A stretch of DNA of 64,000 nt from Streptomyces coeruleorubidus (GTDB lineage Bacteria; Actinomycetota; Actinomycetes; Streptomycetales; Streptomycetaceae): positions 2,046,001-2,110,000 of the forward strand of contig NZ_CP118527.1 in assembly GCF_028885415.1 (NCBI RefSeq), read 5' to 3'. The translations under genes and the position numbers were made by a program. The notes under the pieces are model-generated. The model had not been told where the DNA came from, made no database searches, and saw only the letters and a list, made by a program, of their open reading frames with translations. Positions 8,164-17,165 of the stretch are shown here, in pieces. Position 1 is the first letter of the stretch. Every line of letters starts with the position of its first letter.

Positions 8164-9552
8164 CTAGAACTGGAGGGACTTGGTCTGGAGGTACTCGGCC
8201 AGGCCGTGCACGCCGAGTTCGCGGCCCACGCCCGACTGCTTGTAGCCGCCGAAGGGGGCGAGGGGGTTGAAGCGGCCGCCGTTGATGTCGACCTGGCCGG
8301 TCTCCATCCGGCGTGCGAAGGCCACCGCCTCGGCCTCGTCCCCGGCCCAGACGGCGCCGGCCAGGCCGTAGACCGTGCCGTTGGCGATCCGCAGGGCGTC
8401 CTCCTCGTCGTCGTAGCGGAGGATCGACAGGACGGGGCCGAAGATCTCCTCCTGCGCGATGGTCATGTCCCAGGTGACGTCGGCGAAGACGGTCGGGCTG
8501 ACGAAGTAGCCCTTCTCGCGCGGGGCTTCGGGGCCGCCGGCGACCAGGCGGGCGCCTTCGGCGACGCCCTTCTCGATGTAGCCGCGCACACGTGCCCGCT
8601 GCTTGGCGTTGACGACCGGTCCGATGCGCTCGCCGTACTTGGCGGCGGCCGTCGCGGCGAGCTCCACCGCCTCGTCATACTGGTCGCGGTGGACCAGCAT
8701 CCGCGTCCAGGCGCTGCACGTCTGCCCGGAGTTGGACATGACGTTGGCGACCCCGACGTTGACCGCCTTGGCCAGGTCGGCGGTCGGGAGGATGACGTTG
8801 GCGGACTTGCCGCCGAGTTCGAGGGCGACCTTCTTGATCTGTCCTGCGGCGATCGCGGCGATGTGCCGGCCGACGGCGGTGGAGCCGGTGAAGGAGACCA
8901 GGTCGACGCCGGGGTGCTCGGCGAGGGCCTGGCCGGCGACCGGGCCGAGGCCGGTGACCAGGTTGAAGACGCCCGCCGGGACGCCCGCCTCGTGTACGGC
9001 GTCCGCGAACAGGCGGGCGACCAGCGGGGTGTCCTCGGCGGGCTTCACGACGACCGTGCAGCCGGCCGCGAGGGCCGGGGCGACCTTGGCGACGATCTGG
9101 TGCAGGGGATAGTTCCAGGGCGTGATCGCCGCCACGACGCCGACCGGCTCGTGGTGCACGACCGAGTTGCCGGTCCTCTCCTCGAAGGCGTACGTGGCCG
9201 CCAGCTCGGCGTAGGAGCCCGCGACCGCGATCGGCACGGCCGCGTGGACGGCCTGCGAGAACTTCAGGGGCGAGCCCAGTTCGGCGGTGACGGTCTCGGC
9301 GATCTCGTCCGCGCGGGCCACGAGCACGTCCCGGAGGGCGGCAAGGCGCGCCGCGCGCTCGGCGGGCGGGGTCGCGGCCCACTCCGGCAGAGCGGCACGG
9401 GCGGCCCGTACGGCGGCGTCGACGTCCTCGGCGGTGCCGGCCGGGACCGTGCCGATGACCTGCTCGTCGACCGGGTTCACGACCTCGATCACGTCGTGGC
9501 CGGCGGCGGGGCGCCAGGCGCCCCCGATGTACATGCCGTCGTGTGCCTTCAT
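8164..9552 (-). CDS. NAD(P)-dependent aldehyde dehydrogenase
   Basis: This 462-residue protein is a full-length aldehyde dehydrogenase. TPWNYPL carries the oxyanion asparagine, ALELGGKSANVIL the general-base glutamate, and SNSGQTCSAWTRM the catalytic cysteine. It oxidises an aldehyde to the acid with NAD(P). GGAGGAAT precedes the ATG at good spacing. It is the first gene of an operon with the alcohol dehydrogenase. A 17-bp palindrome at 9594-9610, the same type as in front of the acyl-CoA dehydrogenase at 3 kb, lies 42 bp upstream and suggests shared TetR control. Confidence 0.92.
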   Translation of the reverse strand: MKAHDGMYIGGAWRPAAGHDVIEVVNPVDEQVIGTVPAGTAEDVDAAVRAARAALPEWAATPPAERAARLAALRDVLVARADEIAETVTAELGSPLKFSQAVHAAVPIAVAGSYAELAATYAFEERTGNSVVHHEPVGVVAAITPWNYPLHQIVAKVAPALAAGCTVVVKPAEDTPLVARLFADAVHEAGVPAGVFNLVTGLGPVAGQALAEHPGVDLVSFTGSTAVGRHIAAIAAGQIKKVALELGGKSANVILPTADLAKAVNVGVANVMSNSGQTCSAWTRMLVHRDQYDEAVELAATAAAKYGERIGPVVNAKQRARVRGYIEKGVAEGARLVAGGPEAPREKGYFVSPTVFADVTWDMTIAQEEIFGPVLSILRYDDEEDALRIANGTVYGLAGAVWAGDEAEAVAFARRMETGQVDINGGRFNPLAPFGGYKQSGVGRELGVHGLAEYLQTKSLQF

Positions 9553-9593
9553 CGCGCATTCCTCCGGGGCGGGGCGTCGTCGTCCGGCACATA

Positions 9594-9610
9594 AACTAGC
9601 GACGATAGTT
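9594..9610. promoter_or_regulatory. TetR operator, copy 2 of the 17-bp palindrome
   Basis: AACTAGCGACGATAGTT is symmetrical about base 9602 with one mismatched pair. It lies 42 bp upstream of the aldehyde dehydrogenase start and matches the sites at 3002-3018 and 57325-57341 in length and half-site sequence. Confidence 0.68.
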
Positions 9611-9690
9611 TTCCGGCGCCAGACGTCACGGTGATCCCGTGATCCCGGTCATCACAGCACGGAGCGGGCCCCGCCCGGATGTGCGGCTCC

Positions 9691-11031
9691 TCACGCCTCC
9701 AGATCGGGCAGGCGCGCCGGGTGCGGGCAGATGCGGTCGCCGTGCTGGTCGAAGACGAAGAGATGGGCGAGGTCGACGAGGAGCGGCACCTGCATGCCGT
9801 GGCGGAGGGCCAGGTCCGGGGTGGTGCGCACGATGAGGTCGCCGGGCAGGCGGGGTTCGGCGGTCGCGAGGCCGGGTCGCCATTCCTCGGGGTGGTCCAG
9901 GGTCACGACAGGGCCCGCGCGCCCGGCGACGGCCCGCTCCCGCAGGCGCTCGATGACCGAGCCCTCGCGGCGGCGGCGCCGGGCGGGGCGGCCGGGGCGC
10001 GGACGCGGGGCCTCCAGTTCCGGGACGACGGCGGGGCTGGAGCCGGTGTTGAAGTGGACGAGGATCTCGTGCCCCTGGAACTCCACGTGCTCGACCAGGC
10101 CGGTGATCGGCACCTCGCCGGGGCGGGCCGCGGAGTGTTTGGCGATGCGGATGGCTTCCGAGCGCAGGCCCACGATGACCTCGCGGCCCTGCTGGACGCG
10201 CAGCAGCTGGTGGTCCAGGGAGAGCGGCTCGGGCAGGCGCAGGAACTGCTTGCCCAGGCTGATGGTCATCGCGCCCTCCAGCGGGGCGCGCACCAGGCCG
10301 CGCAGCAGGTTGATGCGCGGGGTGCCGATGAAGGCGGCGACGAAGACGTTGCTGGGCAGCGCGTAGACGGCACGCGGGCTGTCGACCTGCTGGAGCACGC
10401 CGCCGCGCAGCACGGCGACCCGGTCGCCGAGCGACATGGCCTCGGACTGGTCGTGGGTGACGTAGACCGTGGTGATGCCCAGCTCGCGGGTGAGCTGGGA
10501 GATCTCGGCCCGCAGGTGGGTGCGGAGTTTGGCGTCGAGGTTGGACAGCGGCTCGTCCATCAGGAAGGCCGAGGGGTGGCGGGCGATGGCCCGGCCCATG
10601 GCGACCCGCTGGCGTTCACCGCCGGAGAGCTGGGCGGGCAGGCGGTCGAGGAGGTCCTCGATGCCCAGCATGCGGGCGGTGGCGTCCACGCGTGGGGCGG
10701 GGTCCGTGCCCGGGGCCTCGATGCGCAGCGGGAAACCGATGTTGGCGCGGCCGGTCATGTTCGGGTAGAGGGCGAAGTTCTGGAAGACCATCGCCATGTC
10801 CCGCCCGGACGGCGGCAGGTCGTTGGCGTACTCGCCGTCGAGCAGCAGCTCGCCCTCGTCGATCTCCTCCAGACCGGCGATCATCCTGAGCACGGTCGAC
10901 TTGCCGCAGCCGGACGGGCCGAGCAGGACGAGGAACTCGCCGGGTGCGATGTCCAGCGACAGCCGGTCCACCACGCGGGCGCCTCGCGTGTAGGCCTTGC
11001 TCACGTCGTGCAGGGAGATGGCGCGTGTCAT
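9691..11031 (-). CDS. Orphan ABC transporter ATPase, carbohydrate-uptake (MalK/UgpC) type
   Basis: This 446-residue protein has an N-terminal ABC ATPase (Walker A GPSGCGKST, Q-loop VFQNFALYPNM, signature LSGGERQRVAMGRA, Walker B AFLMDEPLSNLDAKLR, H-loop VTHDQSEAM) followed by a regulatory TOBE/OB domain. That layout is typical of ATPases energising CUT1 sugar importers. No permease or binding-protein gene is nearby, so it may serve transporters elsewhere, as Streptomyces MsiK does. A stretch rich in Arg and Pro near residues 315-335 interrupts the OB region and is unusual. The ATG at 11031 (MTRAISLHDV) is chosen over upstream in-frame starts because family homology begins there. Confidence 0.87.
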   Translation of the reverse strand: MTRAISLHDVSKAYTRGARVVDRLSLDIAPGEFLVLLGPSGCGKSTVLRMIAGLEEIDEGELLLDGEYANDLPPSGRDMAMVFQNFALYPNMTGRANIGFPLRIEAPGTDPAPRVDATARMLGIEDLLDRLPAQLSGGERQRVAMGRAIARHPSAFLMDEPLSNLDAKLRTHLRAEISQLTRELGITTVYVTHDQSEAMSLGDRVAVLRGGVLQQVDSPRAVYALPSNVFVAAFIGTPRINLLRGLVRAPLEGAMTISLGKQFLRLPEPLSLDHQLLRVQQGREVIVGLRSEAIRIAKHSAARPGEVPITGLVEHVEFQGHEILVHFNTGSSPAVVPELEAPRPRPGRPARRRRREGSVIERLRERAVAGRAGPVVTLDHPEEWRPGLATAEPRLPGDLIVRTTPDLALRHGMQVPLLVDLAHLFVFDQHGDRICPHPARLPDLEA

Positions 11032-11386
11032 GAGGTGCCCCCGAGGGGTCATCAGGGCGCTGGTGCTCCGCGGTCGGAAGCCTCGTGCGGGTCGTACGGG
11101 GCTGTGGGTCACGGAAGTTAACGGAATGTGCGCGGGTTGGGGAAGACACGGGGCGGAATCCGGGGTTTTGGTCCAGCTGGTAAGAAGGCGGACGGCCTGA
11201 TTCGGCCACGGCCGGGCCGCCCGGGGTCAGCGGATGCCGGTGAGGTGGGCGAAGACCACGGTCGCCAGCAGCAGCGGACCCGACCCGGCCCCGCGCCAAG
11301 CCCCCAGCGCCGCAGCAGGACCCTTGCCACGCCCAGCCACAGCGGCAGAAACAGAAACCGCCCGAGCCGAATCGCCCTACGACTCG
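11032..11386. other. Intergenic stretch with promoter of the ABC ATPase and a gene remnant
   Basis: About 355 bp lie between the ABC ATPase start and the MFS stop. The part nearest the ATPase is its promoter region. The rest holds the possible frame-disrupted remnant described separately. I see no RNA gene or strong hairpin here. Confidence 0.4.
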
Positions 11387-11390
11387 TCAG
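11227..11390 (-). pseudogene. Possible remnant of a small membrane protein
   Basis: Reading the minus strand from a CTG at 11390 that overlaps the MFS stop gives a basic start then RFLFLPLWLGVARVLLRRWG. Coherence is lost, and in another frame the text resumes as GPLLLATVVFAHLTGIR, ending at a TGA (11227-11229). No ATG or GTG start exists. This looks like a short hydrophobic protein broken by one frameshift near 11278-11284, but chance open frames are common at this GC content. No family is recognised. Confidence 0.25.
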
Positions 11391-12622
11391 ATATCGCTCT
11401 TCCGGCGCAGCCGCACCCTCGCCCGGCGGGCTTGACCCGATGCCGCCGCACCCGGCTCCCCCCGCGACCGCACGGCAACCCCCGAGGACAGCAGCAACAG
11501 CACCCCGAGCATCACGAACGGCGCCGCCACCCCCGCGACCCCGGCGATCAGCCCGGCCGCGGCGGGCGCGGCGACCTGGCCCAGCCGGTTACCGGTCAGG
11601 CGCAGGGCCAGGGCCGTGGAACGGGCCTCGTCGGGGGCGGCCTGGACGACCGTCGTCATCGACAGCGGCTGCCCGACGCCGAGGCAGAAGCCGAGCAGCA
11701 CCAGCAGCAGGCCGAGCGCCCACACCGGCATCGGCAGGGCGATGCCCGCGCACAGCAGGGCCGCCAGCAGACACGTCACCGTGAGCAGCACGGTGCGGCC
11801 CAGCAGCCGCAGCAGGGGCGTCAGCACCAGGCGGCACGCGATGGTGGCCGCCGCTCGCAGGCTGAGCAGGAGGCCGATCACGGACGGCGCGATGCCACGG
11901 TGCTCGCCGACCACCGGAAGGTAGGCGGTGAGGATGTCGGTCGCGGACAGCACGGCGAGGCTGATGAGGATGCCGGCCGGCACGCCCCGGGTGCGCAGGA
12001 TGCGCCGGACCGGGACGCGGTCGCCCTTCTCCGCGCGGGACGTGGCCGCCGTGCGACGGTGCTCGATGCGCCACAGCGACGTGAACGCGGCCGCCCCGAT
12101 CGCACCCGCCACGATCAGGGCGAGCGCGCTGGTGCCCGTCATGTCGTCGCCGCCGATCACCGCGCCCGCGGCGATGGGGCCGACCAGCTGGCCGAGCGCG
12201 GCGCCGATGGTGAAGTGGCCGAAATTCCGGTCCTGTTCGTGCGCCGCGGACTGGCGGGCGACGAGGGACTGGGAGCCGATGACGAAGCAGAGGTGGCCGA
12301 GGCCCATCACGCCGCTCCACAGGGCCATGGCCCACAGGGAGTTCGCGACGCCGCTGAGCGCGCAGCCGCCGGATATGAGGACCACGCCGACGGGCAGCAG
12401 GGGCGCGCAGCGACCGTGGTCGGTTCGGCGGCCCAGGGGTACGGCGGCGAACAGCGGCAGCAGCGCGTACACACCGGCGATGACACCGACCGCACGCTCG
12501 TCCGCGCCCAGCGCGAGGGCCCGGTAGGAGACGGCGGGCCGGGCCATCGACACCGCCCCCTGCGCGAAGCTGAAGGCGATGACGAGGCGGAGCAGCCAGC
12601 CGCGGTTCCCACCGGGCCTCAC
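11387..12622 (-). CDS. MFS transporter
   Basis: This 411-residue protein has 12 predicted membrane helices and a major-facilitator pattern (loop after helix 2 LGRRTDHGR, a central cytoplasmic loop near residue 200). I place the start at GTG 12622, which follows GGAGG at an 8-base spacing; the ATG five codons earlier has no ribosome-binding site. Its stop-proximal end is Arg-rich. It follows the CitMHS gene by about 20 bp and is likely co-transcribed. Export of a metabolite or chelator linked to citrate use is a possibility; no substrate motif is visible. Confidence 0.83.
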   Translation of the reverse strand: MRPGGNRGWLLRLVIAFSFAQGAVSMARPAVSYRALALGADERAVGVIAGVYALLPLFAAVPLGRRTDHGRCAPLLPVGVVLISGGCALSGVANSLWAMALWSGVMGLGHLCFVIGSQSLVARQSAAHEQDRNFGHFTIGAALGQLVGPIAAGAVIGGDDMTGTSALALIVAGAIGAAAFTSLWRIEHRRTAATSRAEKGDRVPVRRILRTRGVPAGILISLAVLSATDILTAYLPVVGEHRGIAPSVIGLLLSLRAAATIACRLVLTPLLRLLGRTVLLTVTCLLAALLCAGIALPMPVWALGLLLVLLGFCLGVGQPLSMTTVVQAAPDEARSTALALRLTGNRLGQVAAPAAAGLIAGVAGVAAPFVMLGVLLLLSSGVAVRSRGEPGAAASGQARRARVRLRRKSDI

Positions 12623-12644
12623 GATGACGTCCTCCATACGGTGG

Positions 12645-14051
12645 TCAGATGATCCCGAAGAGCATGCCCGCCCCGAGGATGACCAGACAGGTGAGGGCGG
12701 CCCACTTCACGACGAACTTCGTGTGGTCGCCGAACTCCACCTTGGCCATGCCGACCAGGACGTACACGGCCGGGACCAGCGGGCTGGACATGTGCAGCGG
12801 CTGGCCGACGAGCGAGGCGCGGGCCATCTCCAGCGGGGAGACACCGTGCGCGGCGCCCGCCTCCGCGAGGACGGGCAGGACACCGAAGTAGAAGCCGTCG
12901 TTCGACATGAAGTAGGTGAGCGGGAGGCTGAGGATGCCGGTGACGAGGGCCATGTGCGGGCCCATGCTGCCGGGGATGACGTCCACCATCCACTTGGCCA
13001 TGTGGTCGACCATGCCGGTGCCCTGCAGGACGCCGGTGAAGACGGCGGCAGCGAAGACCATGCCGGAGACATTCAGGACGTTCTCGGCGTGGGCGGCGAT
13101 GCGGGCCTTCTGGTCCGGGATGTGCGGGAAGTTGACGGTGAGCACGAGCGCGGCGCCGAGCAGGAACAGCACCGGGATCGGCAGCACCTCCATGATCATG
13201 GCGGTGAGCAGACCGACCGTGAGCAGCGCGTTGAACCAGTACAGCTTGGGGCGCAGCGTGGCGCGGTGGGGGTCGAGGCCCTGGAAGTCGTCGCCCTGCT
13301 CGTCGGCGTCCGTGCCGGAACCCGCGCCGCCCGTGACGCTCTTGCGCATGGAGACCTTGCCGTCGCCGGAACCGCCGGCGCCCACGAGGACGGTCTCGGT
13401 CTCCTTCTCCTCCACCAGCACCTCGTCCAGCGTCAGCACGCCCAGCCGCCGGCGCTCACGCACACCGAGGACGTAGGAGAGGACGAAGACGAACAGCAGG
13501 CCCACCAGGAGCGCCGGGATCATCGGGACGAAGATGTCGCTGGCGTCGAGCTTGAGCGCGGTCGCGGCGCGGGCGGTCGGACCGCCCCAGGGGAGGGTGT
13601 TCATCACGCCGTTGGCCATGGCGGCGACACCGGTCATCACGACCAGGCTCATCTTCAGGCGCTTGTACAGCGGGTACATCGCCGAGACGGTGATCATGAA
13701 GGTGGTCGAGCCGTCACCGTCCAGCGACACGATCGCGGCGAGCACGGCGGTGCCGACGACGATCCGCATCGGGTCGGCTTTGCAGAATTTGAGGATCCCG
13801 CGGACGATCGGATCGAAGAGACCGACATCGATCATCACACCGAAGTAGACGATCGCGAACATGAGCATCGCCGCAGTGGGGGCGAGGTCGGTCACGCCGT
13901 CGAGGACGTAGTCGCCGAGCTTGGCGCCCTTGCCGACGAACACGCAGAACAGCGCGGGAATCAGCACGAGCGCCGCGATCGGCGACATCTTCTTCATCAT
14001 GATCAGGACCAGGAAGGTCGCGATCATGGCGAAGCCGAGGATGGTCAGCAT
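12645..14051 (-). CDS. CitMHS-family citrate (metal-citrate) transporter
   Basis: This 468-residue, roughly 12-helix protein has CitMHS features: AAMLMFAIVYFGVMIDVGLFDP early, SLDGDGSTTFMITVSAMYPLY, NTLPWGGPTARAA, and FMSNDGFYFGVLPV near the end. A hydrophilic central loop (about residues 205-265) contains a Gly/Asp-rich acidic stretch. Members take up citrate complexed with divalent or ferric metal ions using the proton gradient; a Streptomyces member has been reported to carry iron-citrate. The start at 14051 matches the family N-terminus. It leads an operon with an MFS transporter. Nested inverted repeats upstream may be regulatory. Confidence 0.9.
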   Translation of the reverse strand: MLTILGFAMIATFLVLIMMKKMSPIAALVLIPALFCVFVGKGAKLGDYVLDGVTDLAPTAAMLMFAIVYFGVMIDVGLFDPIVRGILKFCKADPMRIVVGTAVLAAIVSLDGDGSTTFMITVSAMYPLYKRLKMSLVVMTGVAAMANGVMNTLPWGGPTARAATALKLDASDIFVPMIPALLVGLLFVFVLSYVLGVRERRRLGVLTLDEVLVEEKETETVLVGAGGSGDGKVSMRKSVTGGAGSGTDADEQGDDFQGLDPHRATLRPKLYWFNALLTVGLLTAMIMEVLPIPVLFLLGAALVLTVNFPHIPDQKARIAAHAENVLNVSGMVFAAAVFTGVLQGTGMVDHMAKWMVDVIPGSMGPHMALVTGILSLPLTYFMSNDGFYFGVLPVLAEAGAAHGVSPLEMARASLVGQPLHMSSPLVPAVYVLVGMAKVEFGDHTKFVVKWAALTCLVILGAGMLFGII

Positions 14052-14059
14052 GAGTGGAT

Positions 14060-14116
14060 ACCTAACGTTCGCCCTTGAACATCCCACCAGGGCCGGCGGT
14101 GTCCGAGACGTTAGGT
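14060..14116. promoter_or_regulatory. Inverted repeats in the CitMHS promoter
   Basis: ACCTAACGT (14060-14068) and ACGTTAGGT (14108-14116) are perfect inverted arms separated by 39 bp. A second pair, TTGAAC (14075-14080) and GTTCAA (14119-14124), lies beside them. They sit directly upstream of the citrate transporter start and may bind a dimeric regulator, possibly with DNA looping. No regulator gene is adjacent. Confidence 0.4.
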
Positions 14117-14186
14117 GCGTTCAAGCAGCGTTAACAAGACGTTGACGCGCGAGCAATAAGCGCAAAACTGCTGGTCACAGCTTTGC

Positions 14187-16454
14187 TCAGGTCAGAGGCA
14201 TGAGCTTTTCGGTCACGGATGCGCATCCGGGGGCCGTCTCGGGGGCGATCTCGACGGGCACTGAGTTGAGGACCGCGTTGCCCGACAGCGGGTCGAGCAG
14301 ACGGCCGTCGAGGAGCTGGTTGACGTTGACCCCGGGGTCGGTCGCGGCGTGGCTGAGGCGGGTGCCGGGGCGGTCGTGGCCCCAGCCGTGCGGCAGGCTC
14401 ACCACACCCCGGCGCACCTCGTCCGTGACCTCGGCCGGTGCGGTCACCTCTCCCCCGGCGCCCTTCACCCGCACCGGCGCCCCGTCGCGCACGCCCAGCC
14501 GTTCGGCGTCCTCGGGGTGGATGTGCAGGGTGCAGCGGTTGGAGCCGCCAGTGAGGGCGGGCACGTTGTGCATCCAGCTGTTGTTCGAGCGGAGGTGACG
14601 GCGGCCCACCAGGACGAGTCCGTCGGGGCGTTCGGCCAGGGCGCGCTTCAGGCGGGGCAGGTCGTCCGCGATCGGCCGCGGCAGCAGCTCCACCTTGCCG
14701 CTCCTGGTCTTCAGCGGCTGCGGCAGCCGGGGGCGCAGCGGGCCGAGGTCGATGCCGTGCGGATGCGCGAGCAACTTCTCCAGGGTCAGTCCGTCGGCTC
14801 GTACGCCGAAGCCGTCGCCGTAGGGGCCGAGGCGCAGCATCATGTCCAGCCGTCGCTCGGGTCCGGTGTCACCGGTGAGCTGCGCGGCGAGTTCGCGGGG
14901 GTCACGGCCGTGCACGGGCGAGTGCGGTTCCTCGACCGCCTTGCCCAGGGTCTGGTCGATGACCATCTGGTCGACGGCGGCGGGATCGGCCCCGTGCATG
15001 CCGGTCACGGCGAGGATCAGCCGGGCCAGGATCTCCGTCTCGGCCATCCGGCCCGGCTCCAGGGGGATCGCGGGGCGGGTGTAGCGGACCTGGTTGCGGA
15101 CGGCGAGGGTGTTGAAGGCGAAGTCGTGGTGCGGGCTCTGGGAGGGCGGGGGCGGGGGCAGGACGACGTCGGCGTGGCGTGCGGTCTCGTTGAGGTACGG
15201 GTCGACGCTGACCATGAAGTCGAGCGAGTCGAGCGCCTTGTCGAGCCGGTCGCCGTCGGGTGCGGAGAGCACGGGGTTGGCGGCGACGGCCAGCAGCGCG
15301 CGCACCGGCTCGCCCTCCTCGGTGGCGGTGTCGATCTCCTCCGCGAGGGCGGAGAGGGGCAGTTCGCCCTTGGCCTCCGGGTGCCGGCTCACGCGGGAGT
15401 GCCAGCGCCCGAGGGCGAAGCCGCGGCCGGGTCCGGCGGGGCGCGGGGTCTTGTCGGTGGCGGCCTGCGGGAAGAGCGCCCCGCCGGGCCGGTCGAGGTT
15501 GCCGGTGAGGATGTTCAGGACGTCGACGAGCCAGCTGGCCAGGGTGCCGTGCGGCACGGTGCAGCTGCCGATGCGGCCGTAGACGGCGGCGGTGGGGGCG
15601 GCGGCGAGCTCGCGGGCGAGGGTGCGGATGACGCCGGCCTCGACATCGCAGGCGGCGGCGACGGCTTCGGGGGTGAACTCCCGCAGGGCGTCGGCCACGT
15701 CCTCGACGCCCTGCACGTGCGGGGTCGGGTCGGTCAGGCCCTCGTCGAAGAGCACCTGGGCCATCGCCGCCAGCAGCAGCGCGTCGGTGCCGGGCCGCAC
15801 GGCGATGTGCCGGTCGGCGAGCTTCGCGGTGCGGGTGCGCCGCGGGTCGATCACGACGAGCGTGCCGCCACGGGCCTTGAGGGCCTTGAGTTTGCCGGGG
15901 AAGTCGGGGGCCGTGCACAGACTGCCGTTGGACTCCAGCGGGTTGGCGCCGATCAGGAGCAGGTGGTCGGTGTGGTCCAGGTCGGGCACGGGGATGGCGT
16001 TCGCGTCGCCGAAGAGCAGTCCGCTGGAGACGTGCTTGGGCATCTGGTCGACCGTGGAGGCGGTGAAGACGCTGCGGGTGCCGAGCCCGGCGAGCAGCAC
16101 CGGCGGGTAGAGGGCGCCGGCCATGGTGTGCACGTTGGGGTTGCCGAGGACGACGCCGACGGAGTTCGGGCCGTACCGCTCCACGACGGGCCGGATGCCG
16201 GCGGCGACCGCGTCGAAGGCCTCCTCCCAGGTGGCCTCGCGCAGCTCGCCGTCCCTGCGCACGAGCGGGGCGCGCAGCCGGTCGGGGTCGGCGTCGACGG
16301 CCCCGAAGGAGGCGCCCTTGGGGCAGACGAACCCCTTGCTGAACACGTCGTCGCGGTCACCGCGGGCGTGGGTGACACGCGTCCCCTCGATGGTGAGGGT
16401 CAGGCCGCAGGTGGCCTCGCACAGGGGGCAGATACGCAGGGCGGTGCGGGACAC
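14187..16454 (-). CDS. Molybdopterin-dependent oxidoreductase with N-terminal 4Fe-4S domain
   Basis: This 755-residue protein belongs to the DMSO reductase superfamily. A [4Fe-4S] motif lies at C9, C12, C16 and C44, followed by the molybdopterin fold (LLLIGANPLESNGS, VIDPRRTRTA) and the C-terminal molydopterin-binding domain from about residue 600 (LRSNNSWMHNVPALTGGSNRC). There is no twin-arginine signal, so it acts in the cytoplasm. The segment that usually carries the Cys/Sec ligand to molybdenum reads TASTVDQMPKH, without Cys. It starts at GTG 16454 after GGGAGG. No partner subunit is adjacent; electron donor and substrate are unknown. Confidence 0.88.
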   Translation of the reverse strand: MSRTALRICPLCEATCGLTLTIEGTRVTHARGDRDDVFSKGFVCPKGASFGAVDADPDRLRAPLVRRDGELREATWEEAFDAVAAGIRPVVERYGPNSVGVVLGNPNVHTMAGALYPPVLLAGLGTRSVFTASTVDQMPKHVSSGLLFGDANAIPVPDLDHTDHLLLIGANPLESNGSLCTAPDFPGKLKALKARGGTLVVIDPRRTRTAKLADRHIAVRPGTDALLLAAMAQVLFDEGLTDPTPHVQGVEDVADALREFTPEAVAAACDVEAGVIRTLARELAAAPTAAVYGRIGSCTVPHGTLASWLVDVLNILTGNLDRPGGALFPQAATDKTPRPAGPGRGFALGRWHSRVSRHPEAKGELPLSALAEEIDTATEEGEPVRALLAVAANPVLSAPDGDRLDKALDSLDFMVSVDPYLNETARHADVVLPPPPPSQSPHHDFAFNTLAVRNQVRYTRPAIPLEPGRMAETEILARLILAVTGMHGADPAAVDQMVIDQTLGKAVEEPHSPVHGRDPRELAAQLTGDTGPERRLDMMLRLGPYGDGFGVRADGLTLEKLLAHPHGIDLGPLRPRLPQPLKTRSGKVELLPRPIADDLPRLKRALAERPDGLVLVGRRHLRSNNSWMHNVPALTGGSNRCTLHIHPEDAERLGVRDGAPVRVKGAGGEVTAPAEVTDEVRRGVVSLPHGWGHDRPGTRLSHAATDPGVNVNQLLDGRLLDPLSGNAVLNSVPVEIAPETAPGCASVTEKLMPLT

Positions 16455-16501
16455 GGGTCCTCCCGGGGGCGGCGGCTACGGTGACGCACGGACCCGCCCG
16501 A

Positions 16502-16519
16502 GCATACCGACCGGTATGC
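16502..16519. promoter_or_regulatory. Perfect palindrome upstream of the molybdopterin oxidoreductase
   Basis: GCATACC and GGTATGC form perfect 7-bp arms with a GACC spacer, between the end of the TetR gene (16548) and the oxidoreductase start (16454). The ATACCGACCGGTAT core is a typical TetR-family operator, so the adjacent TetR protein is the likely binder. Confidence 0.6.
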
Positions 16520-16547
16520 ACGGTGGGGAGGCCTCACCCGGGGTGAG

Positions 16548-17165
16548 TCAGTCGAGCACCCGGGCCAGATAGGCCCGCAGCATCTCCCGGGCCTCCTCGA
16601 TGATCTTCCGGTCCCCCTCGGGTGCGACGCGGAAGGCCAGATGAACGAGGGTGTCGGCGGTTTCGACGGCGATGAGGAACACCCGGCGCAGGTCGTCGTC
16701 CGGCTCGCGGTCGAGGTAGCCGGAGAGGAGCTCGGTGAGGCGGTCGGCGACGCGGTGGTTGGGTTCGGCCTGGCGGGCGCCGACCGGGATCTGGTTGCCG
16801 AAGTCGACGAGGGAGAAGCCGGGCGCGGTGCGCTTCATCTCCAGGTACTCGTCGAGCACGGCGTCCATGGCCTCGCGCCAGCCCCCGTCACCCGCCTCCC
16901 GCAGGCGCTGGGTGATCCGCTCCGAGTAGCGCTCGAGGTTGCGCTGGGCCAGCGCGTCGACCATCTGGCGCTTGTTGCCGAAGAAGCGGTAGACCGAACC
17001 GATGGGCACTGCGGCCCGCTCGGCGACGGCACGGGTGCTCAGGGCGTCGTAGCCGACCTCGTCTAGGAGGTCGGCGCAGGCGTCGAGGATCCTGGTCAGG
17101 CGTTCGGCACTGCGCCGCTGCACGGGCGCACGACGGAGTGATGTCGCGTGGGGCACGGGCTTCAT
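16548..17165 (-). CDS. TetR-family regulator
   Basis: This 205-residue protein has a TetR helix-turn-helix at about residues 22-68 (STRAVAERAAVPIGSVYRFF, then GNKRQMVDAL) and a helical C-terminal domain. GGAAAGG precedes the ATG. Its start overlaps the stop of the upstream lipoprotein gene by 4 bp (ATGA), indicating translational coupling. A perfect palindrome lies between it and the downstream oxidoreductase gene on the same strand. It probably represses that gene and perhaps its own operon. Effector unknown. Confidence 0.87.
   Translation of the reverse strand: MKPVPHATSLRRAPVQRRSAERLTRILDACADLLDEVGYDALSTRAVAERAAVPIGSVYRFFGNKRQMVDALAQRNLERYSERITQRLREAGDGGWREAMDAVLDEYLEMKRTAPGFSLVDFGNQIPVGARQAEPNHRVADRLTELLSGYLDREPDDDLRRVFLIAVETADTLVHLAFRVAPEGDRKIIEEAREMLRAYLARVLD

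Noticed and set aside
14349..16484. A 711-codon open frame opposite the molybdopterin oxidoreductase
   Set aside because: Its composition (Gly, Val, Asp, His rich with no hydrophobic core pattern) is that of an antisense shadow, and the minus-strand gene has clear motifs.
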